Below the pieces are notes generated by a model, which had not been told where the DNA came from, made no database searches, and worked only from the letters and a program-made list of their open reading frames with translations. Of a stretch of 35,019 nucleotides of DNA, positions 1 through 8,908 are shown in pieces. This stretch comes from Balneolia bacterium (GTDB taxonomy: Bacteria; Bacteroidota; Rhodothermia; Balneolales; Cyclonatronaceae), in contig JAIUMA010000032.1 in the NCBI GenBank assembly GCA_022565795.1, positions 1-35,019 on the forward strand. Direction: 5' to 3'. Each line of letters opens with the position of its first letter. Position 1 is the stretch's first letter. Made by a program: the position numbers and the translations under genes.

Positions 1-57
1 CCTTATATTAAACTAATAACCAATACTACCGGTCAAGCTAATTCAGGGATCGACAAC

Positions 58-97
58 AATTCACCACTCAAAATTCACCATTCTAACCTAATTCACC
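58..97. repeat. three copies of AATTCACC at the 3' edge of the GWxTD gene
   Basis: The octamer AATTCACC occurs at 58-65, 72-79 and 90-97. The third copy overlaps the last codon and stop codon of the GWxTD gene on the minus strand. The spacing is irregular (14 and 18 bases), so this is a short dispersed repeat rather than a tandem array. No function can be assigned. Confidence 0.5.
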
Positions 98-1524
98 CTT
101 GGGGTGCGGCCGCTGGTCCAGTCTCCGATGCGTTCGAGTTCGATGCTTTGGTAGAATCGGTTTCTGGCGAGGATGTAGTGGGTGAAGGGCCAGGCGGCGC
201 TTCGGATTCGGGCGCGCTCGAATACAATTACGGTGCGCGGGTCCATTCGGTTGTAGCTGTAATGCCACACGATATGATCGATGTTGCTTTCAACGTATAA
301 AGGCGGACCGAGAAGGATGTAGACCATGCCCATATCGGTTTTCCATCCCTCTTTAAAGTTGGAGAACAGTCGGTTGGCGTCCTCGACACGAGAGTAATAG
401 CGCTGGATTTGATCGCGTGCGGCCGATGGTGACATATCCCTGAGCCAGAATCGCTCGACTTCCAGACGGAGAGAATCGGTATCCTCGATCTGCATCATAT
501 TACGGAACTCGCGTTCGCGCATGAGATAAACCAAAGGCTCAGCCATCTCCCTTGTTGACTGAATTCGCGGGAAGTTCGGACTCACAATGGCAAAATCTCT
601 GAACCGTGTCGAGCGCGTTTCCTCTCCATCGGTGTCTTTACTTATTAGCTCAATTTCAAAGCGGTAGTTGCCCGATTCGGGTCGCGGTACGCTGTAGTCG
701 ATAAGTATAGGGCCGGTTTCCGTGTCGAGTGTACGCGTCTGCGTGCTGATTTCCTCACGGTCGTTGAAGTCGATGCCCCGATAGGCAATATTGCCCGATG
801 ATATCGGAAGATGCCCCATAGGCCGGGCAGGCTGGGTGTCTGAGCGAAAACGAATAAGCCTCATTTGAACTTCAGCCGGAACTTCCTCTGCTGAGCGCGT
901 CACAAAAAACTCAAATGTCAGGCTGTCGCGGCGGGCCGGAACCAGAAAAGATGATGTTGTTTGTGTTTCGCCTTCACCTCGTTTAATCACCTTAATATCA
1001 GAAACAGAGGCTGTCGGTGCTTCCGGATCCGGAATATCGACCTCAAGCACTACGTTTGTGCGGTTATTTGATGATATATCACGCACGCTGAGCTCAAGCC
1101 TGTAGGAGCCTGGTGGCAAAGGAGTGGTGCGGTTATAGTAGGCCGTAAAGCTCGTACGGTCGCGGCTGCCGTCGATTTCCATTTCATGGCGGAAGCGGCC
1201 TTTTACATCAAGACTACCATCGTCCGGTCTAAACTGACCGGTAATTTCCACGCGGGCAAAACGGTGATTTTCAACAGTTCTGAAAACCAGATTTTGATGC
1301 GGCAGCTCCATGTGCAGCTCGGCTACCGGCTGCCCCTCATCATCGAAGAAACTGGTAACCCGCGCCAAAACTTCCGGATGGCCGGTCTGAAACGCGTGCG
1401 AGGTACCACGATCGACAATGCTCTCCCTGCCGGATGAACAGCCCGATAAAATGGCTGTGGAAAAGCCGGCTATGCCCAGCAGGATAAAGAGCAGAAAAAC
1501 CGTAGTGCCGGAATAGTTTTGCAT
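88..1524 (-). CDS. GWxTD domain lipoprotein
   Basis: Predicted outer-envelope lipoprotein of 478 residues. The frame can be opened 13 codons earlier at a TTG (1563), but the ATG at 1522-1524 puts the signal peptide directly at the N-terminus and is preferred. A hydrophobic stretch is followed by the lipobox LSGC, with the lipidated Cys at residue 29. The middle holds beta-rich segments without a family I can name. The C-terminal part, about residues 320-475, carries the namesake motif GWKTD at 393-397 followed by MGMVYILLGPP, which is diagnostic of the GWxTD domain known from Bacteroidota and Acidobacteria. The function of that domain is not established. The gene is divergent from pyk with 246 bases between the starts. 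No terminator is visible in the 87 bases before the window edge. Confidence 0.85.
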   Translation of the reverse strand: MQNYSGTTVFLLFILLGIAGFSTAILSGCSSGRESIVDRGTSHAFQTGHPEVLARVTSFFDDEGQPVAELHMELPHQNLVFRTVENHRFARVEITGQFRPDDGSLDVKGRFRHEMEIDGSRDRTSFTAYYNRTTPLPPGSYRLELSVRDISSNNRTNVVLEVDIPDPEAPTASVSDIKVIKRGEGETQTTSSFLVPARRDSLTFEFFVTRSAEEVPAEVQMRLIRFRSDTQPARPMGHLPISSGNIAYRGIDFNDREEISTQTRTLDTETGPILIDYSVPRPESGNYRFEIELISKDTDGEETRSTRFRDFAIVSPNFPRIQSTREMAEPLVYLMREREFRNMMQIEDTDSLRLEVERFWLRDMSPSAARDQIQRYYSRVEDANRLFSNFKEGWKTDMGMVYILLGPPLYVESNIDHIVWHYSYNRMDPRTVIVFERARIRSAAWPFTHYILARNRFYQSIELERIGDWTSGRTPRVN

Positions 1525-1770
1525 AGAATGAAACCGATGTAATGTGATTCTGGGATAGCTCAAGTAACAAAAAATTAACGTAATCAGACAGTATAAATTC
1601 CCGTAAGAAGCAAAAAAAGCCGAATATCTGGCGATTTAGGCTCCGCAAAGGCACGTAAGTTTTTGTATATTCTTGCAGCCTGAGTGAGGACTGTATGGAG
1701 TCTTCGGAAATTGAATAAAAAAATATTAAGAAACCGTGACCATTAAAGAGGTCAGCGGAATATAAAGTCT

Positions 1771-3201
1771 ATGAGAAACATCAAACGCAGGACAAAAATT
1801 GTATGTACAATCGGCCCAAGCACAAATACGCTAGAGGGTATTGAGGGACTCGTAAAAAGCGGGATGAACGTTGCCCGCCTGAATTTTTCGCACGGTACAC
1901 ATGAAGATCATCAGAAAGTGATTGATATGATCCGTGCCACCGCCCGTAAGTACAAGTACAGTATTCCCATTTTGATGGACCTTCAGGGTCCGAAAATACG
2001 CGTTGGCCAGATGAAAGATGGAGGTCAGCCTGTGGAAACCGGAAGCTATGTGACCCTCACTCCGGAAGACGTGGAAGGTAGTAGCAGCCTGATTCCTATC
2101 GATTACGAGTTTCTCGCCAAGGATGCACAGGAAGGCGATTCAATCCTTTTGGATGATGGCCTGCTTGAATTTAAAATTGTTAAAGTTGAAAATGGTGAAA
2201 TTACAGCCCGTGTTATCAACGGAGGGCTGCTGAAGTCCAGAAAAGGGGTTAACCTTCCCGGACTGAAGCTTTCCATCTCGTCCATCACCGAAAAAGACTA
2301 CGCCGATCTCGAGTTTGGTATTAAAGCGGGTGTGGATCTGGTTGCTTTGTCTTTTGTGAGAAAAGCTGAAGACGTTCAGGAGCTGGTTTCTAAAATTCGT
2401 GCCGGCGGTTCAAATGCCGGCGTGATTGCCAAAATTGAAAAGCCTGAGGCCCTCGATGTAATCGACGAAATTATTGAAGAGGTCGATGGTATAATGGTTG
2501 CCCGCGGTGATCTGGGTATCGAAATACCGAGTGAGCGCGTACCGATGGTTCAGAAGAAAATTATCGACAGCTGCCGCCGTGCCGGTAAGCCGGTTATCAC
2601 AGCGACGCAGATGCTGGATTCGATGATTGTAAACCCGCGTCCTACCCGTGCGGAGAGCTCCGACGTAGCCAATGCCATTCTCGATGGTACCGATGCTATT
2701 ATGCTTTCAGGTGAGACTGCTGCTGGTAAGTTTCCGTTCGAAGCCGTTCGTGTTATGGACAGAATTTGCCGCAGTGTAGAAGAGAACTCCGACGAACTCT
2801 ACCACACGCTTGAATTTTCTCAGCCGGAGTGGATAGATAAGCAGGTTGTGGAATCTGTAAGCTACACCACCACGCAGCTGGCTCAGTTTGTGAATGCCAA
2901 GGCTATTGCTGTGATTACACATTCCGGTAATACCGCGAAGCGTATTGCGAAATATCGCCCTGACGTGCCGGTTTTTGCCTTTACAGACAGTCAGATCGTT
3001 CGGAGACAGCTGAATTTAGTTTGGGGTGTTCACAGCGTGAAGCTCGAAAAAATCAATAATACCGATGAAAGCGTGGAGCTGATGGAAGAACATCTGCGCA
3101 AACACGGACTGCTTGCCAAAGGAGAGCGACTTGTTATTGCAACAGGTATGCCAATATCTGAGCGCGGCAGAACAAATATGGTTAAAGTGAGTACCATTTG
3201 A
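1771..3201 (+). CDS. pyk: pyruvate kinase
   Basis: Transfers phosphate from phosphoenolpyruvate to ADP, giving pyruvate and ATP in the last step of glycolysis; cytoplasmic, normally a homotetramer. The 476 residues match the usual length. Visible hallmarks are the N-terminal TKIVCTIGPS, the substrate-loop NFSHG, MDLQGPKIRVG, the active-site strand AKIEKPEA, the metal-binding region MVARGDLGIE and the helix containing ATQMLDSM, followed by RPTRAESSDVANAILDG. The C-terminal regulatory domain is complete and ends in NMVKVSTI. The ATG start gives the standard N-terminus. The upstream bases are A/T-rich with no Shine-Dalgarno. A strong intrinsic terminator follows at 3242-3272, so the gene is probably transcribed alone. 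Confidence 0.98.
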   Translation: MRNIKRRTKIVCTIGPSTNTLEGIEGLVKSGMNVARLNFSHGTHEDHQKVIDMIRATARKYKYSIPILMDLQGPKIRVGQMKDGGQPVETGSYVTLTPEDVEGSSSLIPIDYEFLAKDAQEGDSILLDDGLLEFKIVKVENGEITARVINGGLLKSRKGVNLPGLKLSISSITEKDYADLEFGIKAGVDLVALSFVRKAEDVQELVSKIRAGGSNAGVIAKIEKPEALDVIDEIIEEVDGIMVARGDLGIEIPSERVPMVQKKIIDSCRRAGKPVITATQMLDSMIVNPRPTRAESSDVANAILDGTDAIMLSGETAAGKFPFEAVRVMDRICRSVEENSDELYHTLEFSQPEWIDKQVVESVSYTTTQLAQFVNAKAIAVITHSGNTAKRIAKYRPDVPVFAFTDSQIVRRQLNLVWGVHSVKLEKINNTDESVELMEEHLRKHGLLAKGERLVIATGMPISERGRTNMVKVSTI

Positions 3202-3241
3202 TAACCGTTGGCGACACGCTGAAAGTACAGTAAAAGCTTTT

Positions 3242-3272
3242 GAAAAACGGGTACGTTTACGTCCCGTTTTTC
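3242..3272 (+). terminator. intrinsic terminator after pyk
   Basis: A perfect 10-bp inverted repeat, GAAAAACGGG at 3242-3251 with CCCGTTTTTC at 3263-3272, encloses an 11-base loop in which ACGT/ACGT can pair further. The T-run is part of the descending arm. It lies 40 bases after the pyk stop codon. Confidence 0.85.
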
Positions 3273-3340
3273 GTTAGTAGTCCATAATTCTGTACCTTAG
3301 TTAATCGTATCACCCGCTATCCCGCACAGTAAATCCCGGC

Positions 3341-6172
3341 ATGTTTCAAAAAAACGCATCGCTAACAATTTTGGCTCTTGTCCTGTCATCTTTTGTGATT
3401 GCAGGATGTACCGGTTCACTTGGAAGTGCCTGGACCGACTTTAATTCGTACTTCAATACGTATTATAATGCGAAACAGAGCTATGAGCGCGGATACAATC
3501 AGTTTGAGAGCCAGGTTGATCGTATTAACCCGGAGCGGCCGATTCGGATCCACCGCTCTCCTGTTCGTTCGGGTGTGAATGAATTTGAGGATGCTATTGA
3601 GCGCGGCTCGGACCTGCTGATACGTTTTCCGGAATCCCGCTTTGTTGATAACACCGTTGCACTGATCGGCCGCTCATACTTTTTCCTTCAGAGCTATTTT
3701 AACGCTGAACAGAAGTTTGTTGAGCTTTTTACAGTTACTCAGTCAAATGATTTAAGGCAGGAAGCTGTGATTTGGCGAGCGCGAACTATGCTGGAGCTGG
3801 AGCGCTATAACGACGGCATCATCTTTCTTACAAACCAGTTCGAGTCGACGGAGTTGGAGTGGGATCGTCGGCCAAGAGCAGAAGCCGAACTTCTTCTGGC
3901 GCAATTCCTGGTGAAAACTGAACAGTGGGATGAGGCGGGTGAAATTCTGTTTCAGGCTATTCCTGACGTACGAGACAGCGAGCTTCGGGCACGTGGGTAT
4001 TTCCTGCATGGTCAGATTCTCGAGCATCTGGGTGAGTATCAGGCTGCTTTCGAAGCTTACGATCGTGTAAGGCGCTCGAATCCTTATTATCAAATGATTT
4101 ATTTTTCGGAGCTTAAGAAAGGTGTGATGCTCCGGAATATGGGGCAGCTTGAAGAGTCCAGGCGTCATTTTGCTTCCATGGCGCGGGATAACAACAACTT
4201 TGAGTTCATATCTGAAATTAACTTCCATCGCGGTCGAACCCTTCAGGCCATGGGGCGCACCGATGATGCCATCGAAATGTACCGCGAGGTACTTTATTTC
4301 AGCCATCGTGCACCTGCCCGTGAACTGCTCGCAAAAACCCACTACGGTCTGGCCGAACTTTACAGATTCGACGTTCGTGATTACAATCTGGCTGCAGCCC
4401 ACTATGATACTTCTGCAAGAAATACTTCCGACCTTGAACTTCTGCCCAGAGGATTTGACTCCCGTCAGGTTTCCCGAGACTTTGGAAATTTTGCCCGTTT
4501 AAATACCGAGCAAGCTCGAAAAGACAGCCTTTTATGGCTGGGAAGCCTGCCTGCTGCAAAATTCGACTCTACGATAGCGGTAATTCAGGAGCAATATCGC
4601 CGGGAAATGAGGGCTCAGGAGCGCGAGCGTCGAAGAGAATCCAGCCGTATTATAAACGTAGATCCCTCAGAGTTGGAAGACGCTATCGAATCGACTGAAA
4701 ACGGATTTCTTTTTCACCTGAATCGTCAGTTGATGTCTCAGGCTAGTCTTCAGTTTCAGGCGTTATGGGACGGTCGTCCGCTGGTTGACAACTGGAGAAG
4801 ACAGGATGCGGTTCGCCGTGCAATTGTTCGAGCCGAAGAAGAAGAAGATTTCGAAGAAGAAATTATTTTCGTGGAAGAAATCGAGTTTGATGAATACGAG
4901 CTGGATTTAACGGCCATACCCAGAACCCGTGCTGCCCGTGAGCAGATGCAGCGCGATCTTGCCCGTACCAAATATGAAATCGGCAATCTTTATTTTCTTG
5001 CTCTTCAGGAGCCTAACAGCGCAAAGACCTATTTCAGGACGATTGTGGAGAACTTCAGTGATTCGGATATGGTACCTCAGGCGATGTATTCGTTATCAGA
5101 AATTTTGTTTCAGGATGGAAACGAGCGTGAGGCTCAGCAGTGGGCGTTGCAAATAGCTGATCGTCATCCTGATACGCCTTATGCCAGAAGATTGTCGGAG
5201 CGCTTCGACCTGGGCATTAATTTTGACGAAAATCCGGTTTCTGATGAAGAGCGCATACAGCTCGAATATTACGAGATGCTTCGCGAAACCACCAATATGG
5301 AGCCCATCGACCGGGCGCACCGACTGTTTGAGTTTGGAAAAACCGATACGCTCACTACGCATGGCGCTAATGCGTTGATGAGCGCCGCACGATTGTTTAT
5401 TGCTTATGAAAACGAGCGTGAAGAGTTCCGTGAAAGGCTTCGAACTTTTGAATCTGCTCAGGAGCGCTTCGATAGCCGGAGCAACGAGTTGGCTGCAATG
5501 CAGGATTCTGCGAGAGTAGTTCTTGCTGACAGTGCCGCGCTTGCCGAGGACGAGTCATTGGCTTCATTCTGGCAAAGCATAGCAGATTCTACTATTGCCG
5601 AGCCCGAGTGGCATGTATTGTTCCCCTATCAGGGTGAAAACTGGGACTTTACCCGTGAGGCGCTGGCTCTCATCGAGGAAAATCATCCTTCATACCGAAA
5701 CATGTCGCGCGTACGGAATTTGATGCAGGAGCTTGCTGTGCCTGAAGAGCCCCAGCCGGAACCCGAGCCTGAAGATGAGCCGGAGGAGGATGAAGCCGAA
5801 GCTGCTACTGAGCCGCGCCAGATTCTTGCCGAAGACCTTCCCGATATTGATAATTCGGTTGTTTACGACGGTGAGGAAATCCGACATGAACCGAGCGTGA
5901 TTGGCGGACTTGATGCCTTCATTGAGCAATCGGGCATCAAAGAGCGATTACAGGAAATAAACGTGCTGGAAGCCAGTTTTTCCTTTCGTGTACACGTAAC
6001 CGCTGAGGGTGATGTTGAACGGGTTACTCCCCTTGAGGATGAGGATGAGTTCGGTCTGTATGAGCTTCTGGAAGAGCAGATGCTGCTTAATATGAAGCTT
6101 CATCATGCTGTACACAACGGATATCGCGTGCCGGTAATTTATGAGCTGGAAATTCCGGTTAGCGTACTTTAA
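3341..6172 (+). CDS. TPR lipoprotein (SprE/PorW-like) with TonB C-terminal-like domain
   Basis: Large envelope lipoprotein of 943 residues. The signal peptide ends in IAGC with the lipidated Cys at residue 23. The segment just after it (WTDFNSYFNTYYNAKQSYE) resembles the start of SprE/PorW lipoproteins that serve gliding and type IX secretion in Bacteroidota. Helical TPR-type repeats fill about residues 85-390 and 535-640. There is a very acidic stretch near 495-520. A Pro/Glu-rich tract at about 800-825 leads into a C-terminal domain at 851-943 that begins PSVIGGLDAF and ends VPVIYELEIPVSV, the pattern of the TonB C-terminal domain of Bacteroidota. No transmembrane helix precedes that domain, unlike classical TonB. 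The gene is convergent with pyrD, 6 bases apart. Assignment to type IX secretion is inference; the lipoprotein and TPR calls are firm. Confidence 0.8.
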   Translation: MFQKNASLTILALVLSSFVIAGCTGSLGSAWTDFNSYFNTYYNAKQSYERGYNQFESQVDRINPERPIRIHRSPVRSGVNEFEDAIERGSDLLIRFPESRFVDNTVALIGRSYFFLQSYFNAEQKFVELFTVTQSNDLRQEAVIWRARTMLELERYNDGIIFLTNQFESTELEWDRRPRAEAELLLAQFLVKTEQWDEAGEILFQAIPDVRDSELRARGYFLHGQILEHLGEYQAAFEAYDRVRRSNPYYQMIYFSELKKGVMLRNMGQLEESRRHFASMARDNNNFEFISEINFHRGRTLQAMGRTDDAIEMYREVLYFSHRAPARELLAKTHYGLAELYRFDVRDYNLAAAHYDTSARNTSDLELLPRGFDSRQVSRDFGNFARLNTEQARKDSLLWLGSLPAAKFDSTIAVIQEQYRREMRAQERERRRESSRIINVDPSELEDAIESTENGFLFHLNRQLMSQASLQFQALWDGRPLVDNWRRQDAVRRAIVRAEEEEDFEEEIIFVEEIEFDEYELDLTAIPRTRAAREQMQRDLARTKYEIGNLYFLALQEPNSAKTYFRTIVENFSDSDMVPQAMYSLSEILFQDGNEREAQQWALQIADRHPDTPYARRLSERFDLGINFDENPVSDEERIQLEYYEMLRETTNMEPIDRAHRLFEFGKTDTLTTHGANALMSAARLFIAYENEREEFRERLRTFESAQERFDSRSNELAAMQDSARVVLADSAALAEDESLASFWQSIADSTIAEPEWHVLFPYQGENWDFTREALALIEENHPSYRNMSRVRNLMQELAVPEEPQPEPEPEDEPEEDEAEAATEPRQILAEDLPDIDNSVVYDGEEIRHEPSVIGGLDAFIEQSGIKERLQEINVLEASFSFRVHVTAEGDVERVTPLEDEDEFGLYELLEEQMLLNMKLHHAVHNGYRVPVIYELEIPVSVL

Positions 6173-6178
6173 CCCTGT

Positions 6179-7222
6179 TTATCCGCGTCCGTACCGCTCT
6201 TTAAGAAAGGCGTTGATTTTGCCCGGCAGCTGCGGACCTTCGTAAACCAGAGCCGTGTAAAGCTGCACCAGATTAGCGCCTGACTCAAGCCGGTTAAGCG
6301 CGTCTTCTCCTGAAGCAATCCCGCCCACGCTGATGAGCGTTTTTTGAGGCGCGATTCGCTCGCGAATAAACGAAACTCTGGACTCTGATGTAGATCTAAG
6401 TGGTCTCCCGCTTAGCCCGCCTTTGCCAATTCTTTCGATGAGCTCAGGTGCGGTATTCAGGCCGTTTCGGAATGTGGAGGTGTTTACAGCAACGTAACCA
6501 TCAACCTCGTGCTCCTCCGAGATTTTGATGAGCTTTTCGAGCTGCGAATCGTCGGTATCAGCCGAGAATTTTACAAAGACCGGAATTCCTGGTGCTCTGT
6601 GCGGAAGAACATTTTCCAGCAGCATTCGAAACAGCTCAGGATCTTCGAACGACTTTCCGTCTCCGGTATTCGGGCAGGAGATATTCAGGGTGATGTAATC
6701 TGCGGTTTCAGAGGCCAGTTTAAATGAGGTTACGTAATCCTGAATGGAAGAGTCCGTATTTTTGTGAACGCCGGGTGTTTTGGCAATATTCACTCCGACA
6801 GGAATGTTTATTGATCGCTTCTTGAGGCGGTCACAAATAGCCGCTGCGCCCTCGTTATTAAGGCCCATGCGGTTGATAAGGGCCTCGTCGGCCGGGAGGC
6901 GAAACATGCGCGGCTTTGGGTTCCCGTCGCTTTGCTGTGCGGTGATACTCCCTATTTCGAGAAATCCGAAACCGGAAGCCGCAAGCCCCGGGAGAAGCTC
7001 AGCGTTTTTGTCAAAACCGGCAGCCAGACCCACGGGATTCGGGAAAGTGAGGCCGGAAGTAGTAATCTGAAGCGACGGCGACTTTACGGCTGCTATTTCG
7101 CTTACAAGCTGAAGGAAAGCATCCGAGTTCTGTAGTTTTTTTAATTGATTAAATACCGTATGATGTGCCGTCTCGGCGTCCATCCTGAACAGCCAGGGCC
7201 GAAGCAGTTTTTGATAGATCAT
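6179..7222 (-). CDS. pyrD: dihydroorotate dehydrogenase, class 2 (quinone-linked)
   Basis: Oxidises dihydroorotate to orotate in pyrimidine synthesis and passes electrons through FMN to quinone at the inner membrane. The protein has 347 residues, the usual class 2 length, and carries the amphipathic N-terminal extension (YQKLLRPWLFRMDAETAH) that binds membrane and quinone. FMN-site motifs are present: NPVGLAAGFDKNAE, GFGFLEIGSIT, RMGLNNEG, KFSAD, GLSGRPL and SVGGIASGEDA. The catalytic loop reads NISCPNT with Cys at residue 183, where E. coli and human class 2 enzymes have Ser; class 1 enzymes use Cys. The ATG at 7220-7222 gives the expected N-terminus. The gene is divergent from folC across a short shared regulatory gap. 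Confidence 0.95.
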   Translation of the reverse strand: MIYQKLLRPWLFRMDAETAHHTVFNQLKKLQNSDAFLQLVSEIAAVKSPSLQITTSGLTFPNPVGLAAGFDKNAELLPGLAASGFGFLEIGSITAQQSDGNPKPRMFRLPADEALINRMGLNNEGAAAICDRLKKRSINIPVGVNIAKTPGVHKNTDSSIQDYVTSFKLASETADYITLNISCPNTGDGKSFEDPELFRMLLENVLPHRAPGIPVFVKFSADTDDSQLEKLIKISEEHEVDGYVAVNTSTFRNGLNTAPELIERIGKGGLSGRPLRSTSESRVSFIRERIAPQKTLISVGGIASGEDALNRLESGANLVQLYTALVYEGPQLPGKINAFLKERYGRG

Positions 7223-7327
7223 GAATCCCGTTGAATTTGATATTCATCCGGCCATTAAGTGCCGGAAATCCTTTCTAATATACGCCTGCAAGAATGCCCG
7301 AACCAATTCAGATTAAAGAATTCACTG

Positions 7328-8605
7328 ATGAAATCATTTAATACTATAAGCGACGTACAGCAGTATCTGGACTCGGTTCCGATGTTTCAGAACCAGGGGA
7401 GGAGTGCCGCCCGTTTTGGTCTGGAAGGGATTACTGCACTGTGCGAAGCGATTGGTAATCCGCAGGAGAAGTTTCGGGCTATTCATGTTGCTGGTACGAA
7501 CGGGAAAGGCTCGGTTTGTAACCTGCTTCATGCTGTATACCGCTCAGCCGGACATAAAACGGGCATGTACACATCACCGCATCTGGATCGCTTCAATGAG
7601 CGCTTTGTAATTAACGGGCGCGAGATTCCGGATGATGAGCTTCTGCGTTTTTTTCAGCTGCACGGAGTGAAGGTTGCTGAACAGCATCCAACGTTTTTTG
7701 AAATCAGCACGGCGGTTGCGTTTTGGTATTTTGCCGAACAAAAGGTTGATCTCGCCATCATCGAAACGGGGCTCGGTGGTCGTCTCGATGCCACGAATAT
7801 CATCACTCCTCTGCAAAGCGTAATCACGAGTATTGGCCTGGATCATACTGATGTGCTTGGAGAAACCATACCTGAGATTGCCGCAGAAAAGGCAGGCATC
7901 ATAAAAAATGGCATAGCGGTAGTGGCGGGTTTTCTGCCTGAAGAGGCACTTGAGGTTATCGAACGAGTGGCAGCATCTGAAAAAGCGCCGCTGATTTATG
8001 CTTCAGACCTGAAGCCGGAATGGGAATCGGGACGCATCACCCTTGAGGAAAACGGGCAAAAACGTGAATATGAGACAGGTTTTCATCAGCCGGTGCAGCG
8101 TCTTAATGTCGCGATGGTTCGTTCAGTGGTCGACAATCTTCAGCAGGTCTTAAGCGTTGGGGATAAAGATTTCGCTAAGGGATTATTGCAGGCATCGGCC
8201 AACGGAGTGTACAGAGCGCGGTTTGAGAAAATCAGCTCAACCCGAGATTGGTATTTCGACGGCGCCCATAATCCGGAAGCTTTTGGATATGCGCTTGAGC
8301 TAAGCCTGGAGCTGGCCGGAAATCAAAAAAAAATATTGGTCTTCTCAGTAATGCGTGATAAATTGAGCAAAGATTTACTTTCAATGCTTTCACAATTTGA
8401 TGAATTATACTATTTTGAGAGTAATCTAAACCGGGCCGCGCTTTATCAAGAGGTTAGCGCGCTCATTCCGGAAGCAAAACGGTTAAATGTAGAGGGTTGG
8501 AGCGATTTTAACGCCAAAGTAACTTCTGAATCCCCGTTTATTCTCTTTTCCGGTTCCTTGTATTTTTACAGTCGTATTATGAACCTTCTTCGTAATTCAG
8601 CTTAA
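7328..8605 (+). CDS. folC: folylpolyglutamate / dihydrofolate synthase
   Basis: Adds glutamate to folates (and in many bacteria joins dihydropteroate with glutamate) using ATP in the cytoplasm. From the ATG at 7328 the protein has 425 residues, the family norm. A GTG at 7259 would add 23 residues that match nothing I recognise, so the ATG is preferred. Hallmarks are the P-loop GTNGKGS at 56-62, TSPHLDRFNER, ETGLGGRLDATN, GLDHTDVLG, EKAGIIK and the C-terminal Mur-ligase-like motif DGAHNPEAF. It is divergent from pyrD. No terminator hairpin is visible after the stop codon. Confidence 0.95.
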   Translation: MKSFNTISDVQQYLDSVPMFQNQGRSAARFGLEGITALCEAIGNPQEKFRAIHVAGTNGKGSVCNLLHAVYRSAGHKTGMYTSPHLDRFNERFVINGREIPDDELLRFFQLHGVKVAEQHPTFFEISTAVAFWYFAEQKVDLAIIETGLGGRLDATNIITPLQSVITSIGLDHTDVLGETIPEIAAEKAGIIKNGIAVVAGFLPEEALEVIERVAASEKAPLIYASDLKPEWESGRITLEENGQKREYETGFHQPVQRLNVAMVRSVVDNLQQVLSVGDKDFAKGLLQASANGVYRARFEKISSTRDWYFDGAHNPEAFGYALELSLELAGNQKKILVFSVMRDKLSKDLLSMLSQFDELYYFESNLNRAALYQEVSALIPEAKRLNVEGWSDFNAKVTSESPFILFSGSLYFYSRIMNLLRNSA

Positions 8606-8778
8606 CCTCTTTCCCCTTTTTTTAAGACCAATTGCTGTCTCAATTTCGTAACTCCTTTGCTCGCAAATCATGCTGCCCAAGAAAGGCTGCACAGGTATGA
8701 TATTTTTTAGATGATTACCACTGTATCGGAATTATAAAGACCGCTCGTTCTTTTGGCCAGAACCGCAAAATAATACCA

Positions 8779-8810
8779 TTGAATAGCGGTTTGTGCCTCA
8801 TTTACTTTTG
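8779..8810 (+). promoter_or_regulatory. Bacteroidota-type promoter match for rho
   Basis: TACTTTTG at 8803-8810 matches the Bacteroidota sigma-A -7 consensus TAnnTTTG exactly. A TTG at 8779-8781 lies 21 bases upstream, within the range for the -33 element. A start of transcription shortly after 8810 would give a leader of about 90 bases before the rho ATG. The match is visual and short, so it can occur by chance. Confidence 0.45.
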
Positions 8811-8856
8811 CCGGTGGAATATCACCGGAGAATCAACAGATATTTTATTCACTGTT

Positions 8857-8881
8857 AAACCGGCGGAATACCGCGGTTTTT
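8857..8881 (+). promoter_or_regulatory. terminator-like hairpin in the rho leader
   Basis: AAACCG at 8857-8862 pairs with CGGTTT at 8874-8879, and inside it CGG (8864-8866) pairs with CCG (8871-8873) across an AATA loop, leaving one bulged G. The hairpin runs straight into a T-run ending at 8881, and lies 28 bases before the rho start. A second small hairpin (CCGGTG/CACCGG) is at 8811-8828. The arrangement looks like an attenuator. Rho autoregulation through its leader is known in E. coli, but its use here is inference. Confidence 0.4.
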
Positions 8882-8908
8882 CAATAACCAAATTTACACT
8901 GCAACCAC

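Larger units (their letters stand above)
8606..8908. other. 303-base gap between folC and rho
   Basis: This gap contains no convincing open reading frame, tRNA or known riboswitch. Its promoter-distal half holds the promoter match and hairpins listed separately (8779-8881). The first 170 bases after folC show only AT-rich sequence with no clear terminator. Confidence 0.6.

Noticed and set aside
7259-7327. GTG-initiated 23-residue extension of FolC
   Set aside because: The extra residues match nothing known in FolC and the ATG at 7328 gives the standard N-terminus.
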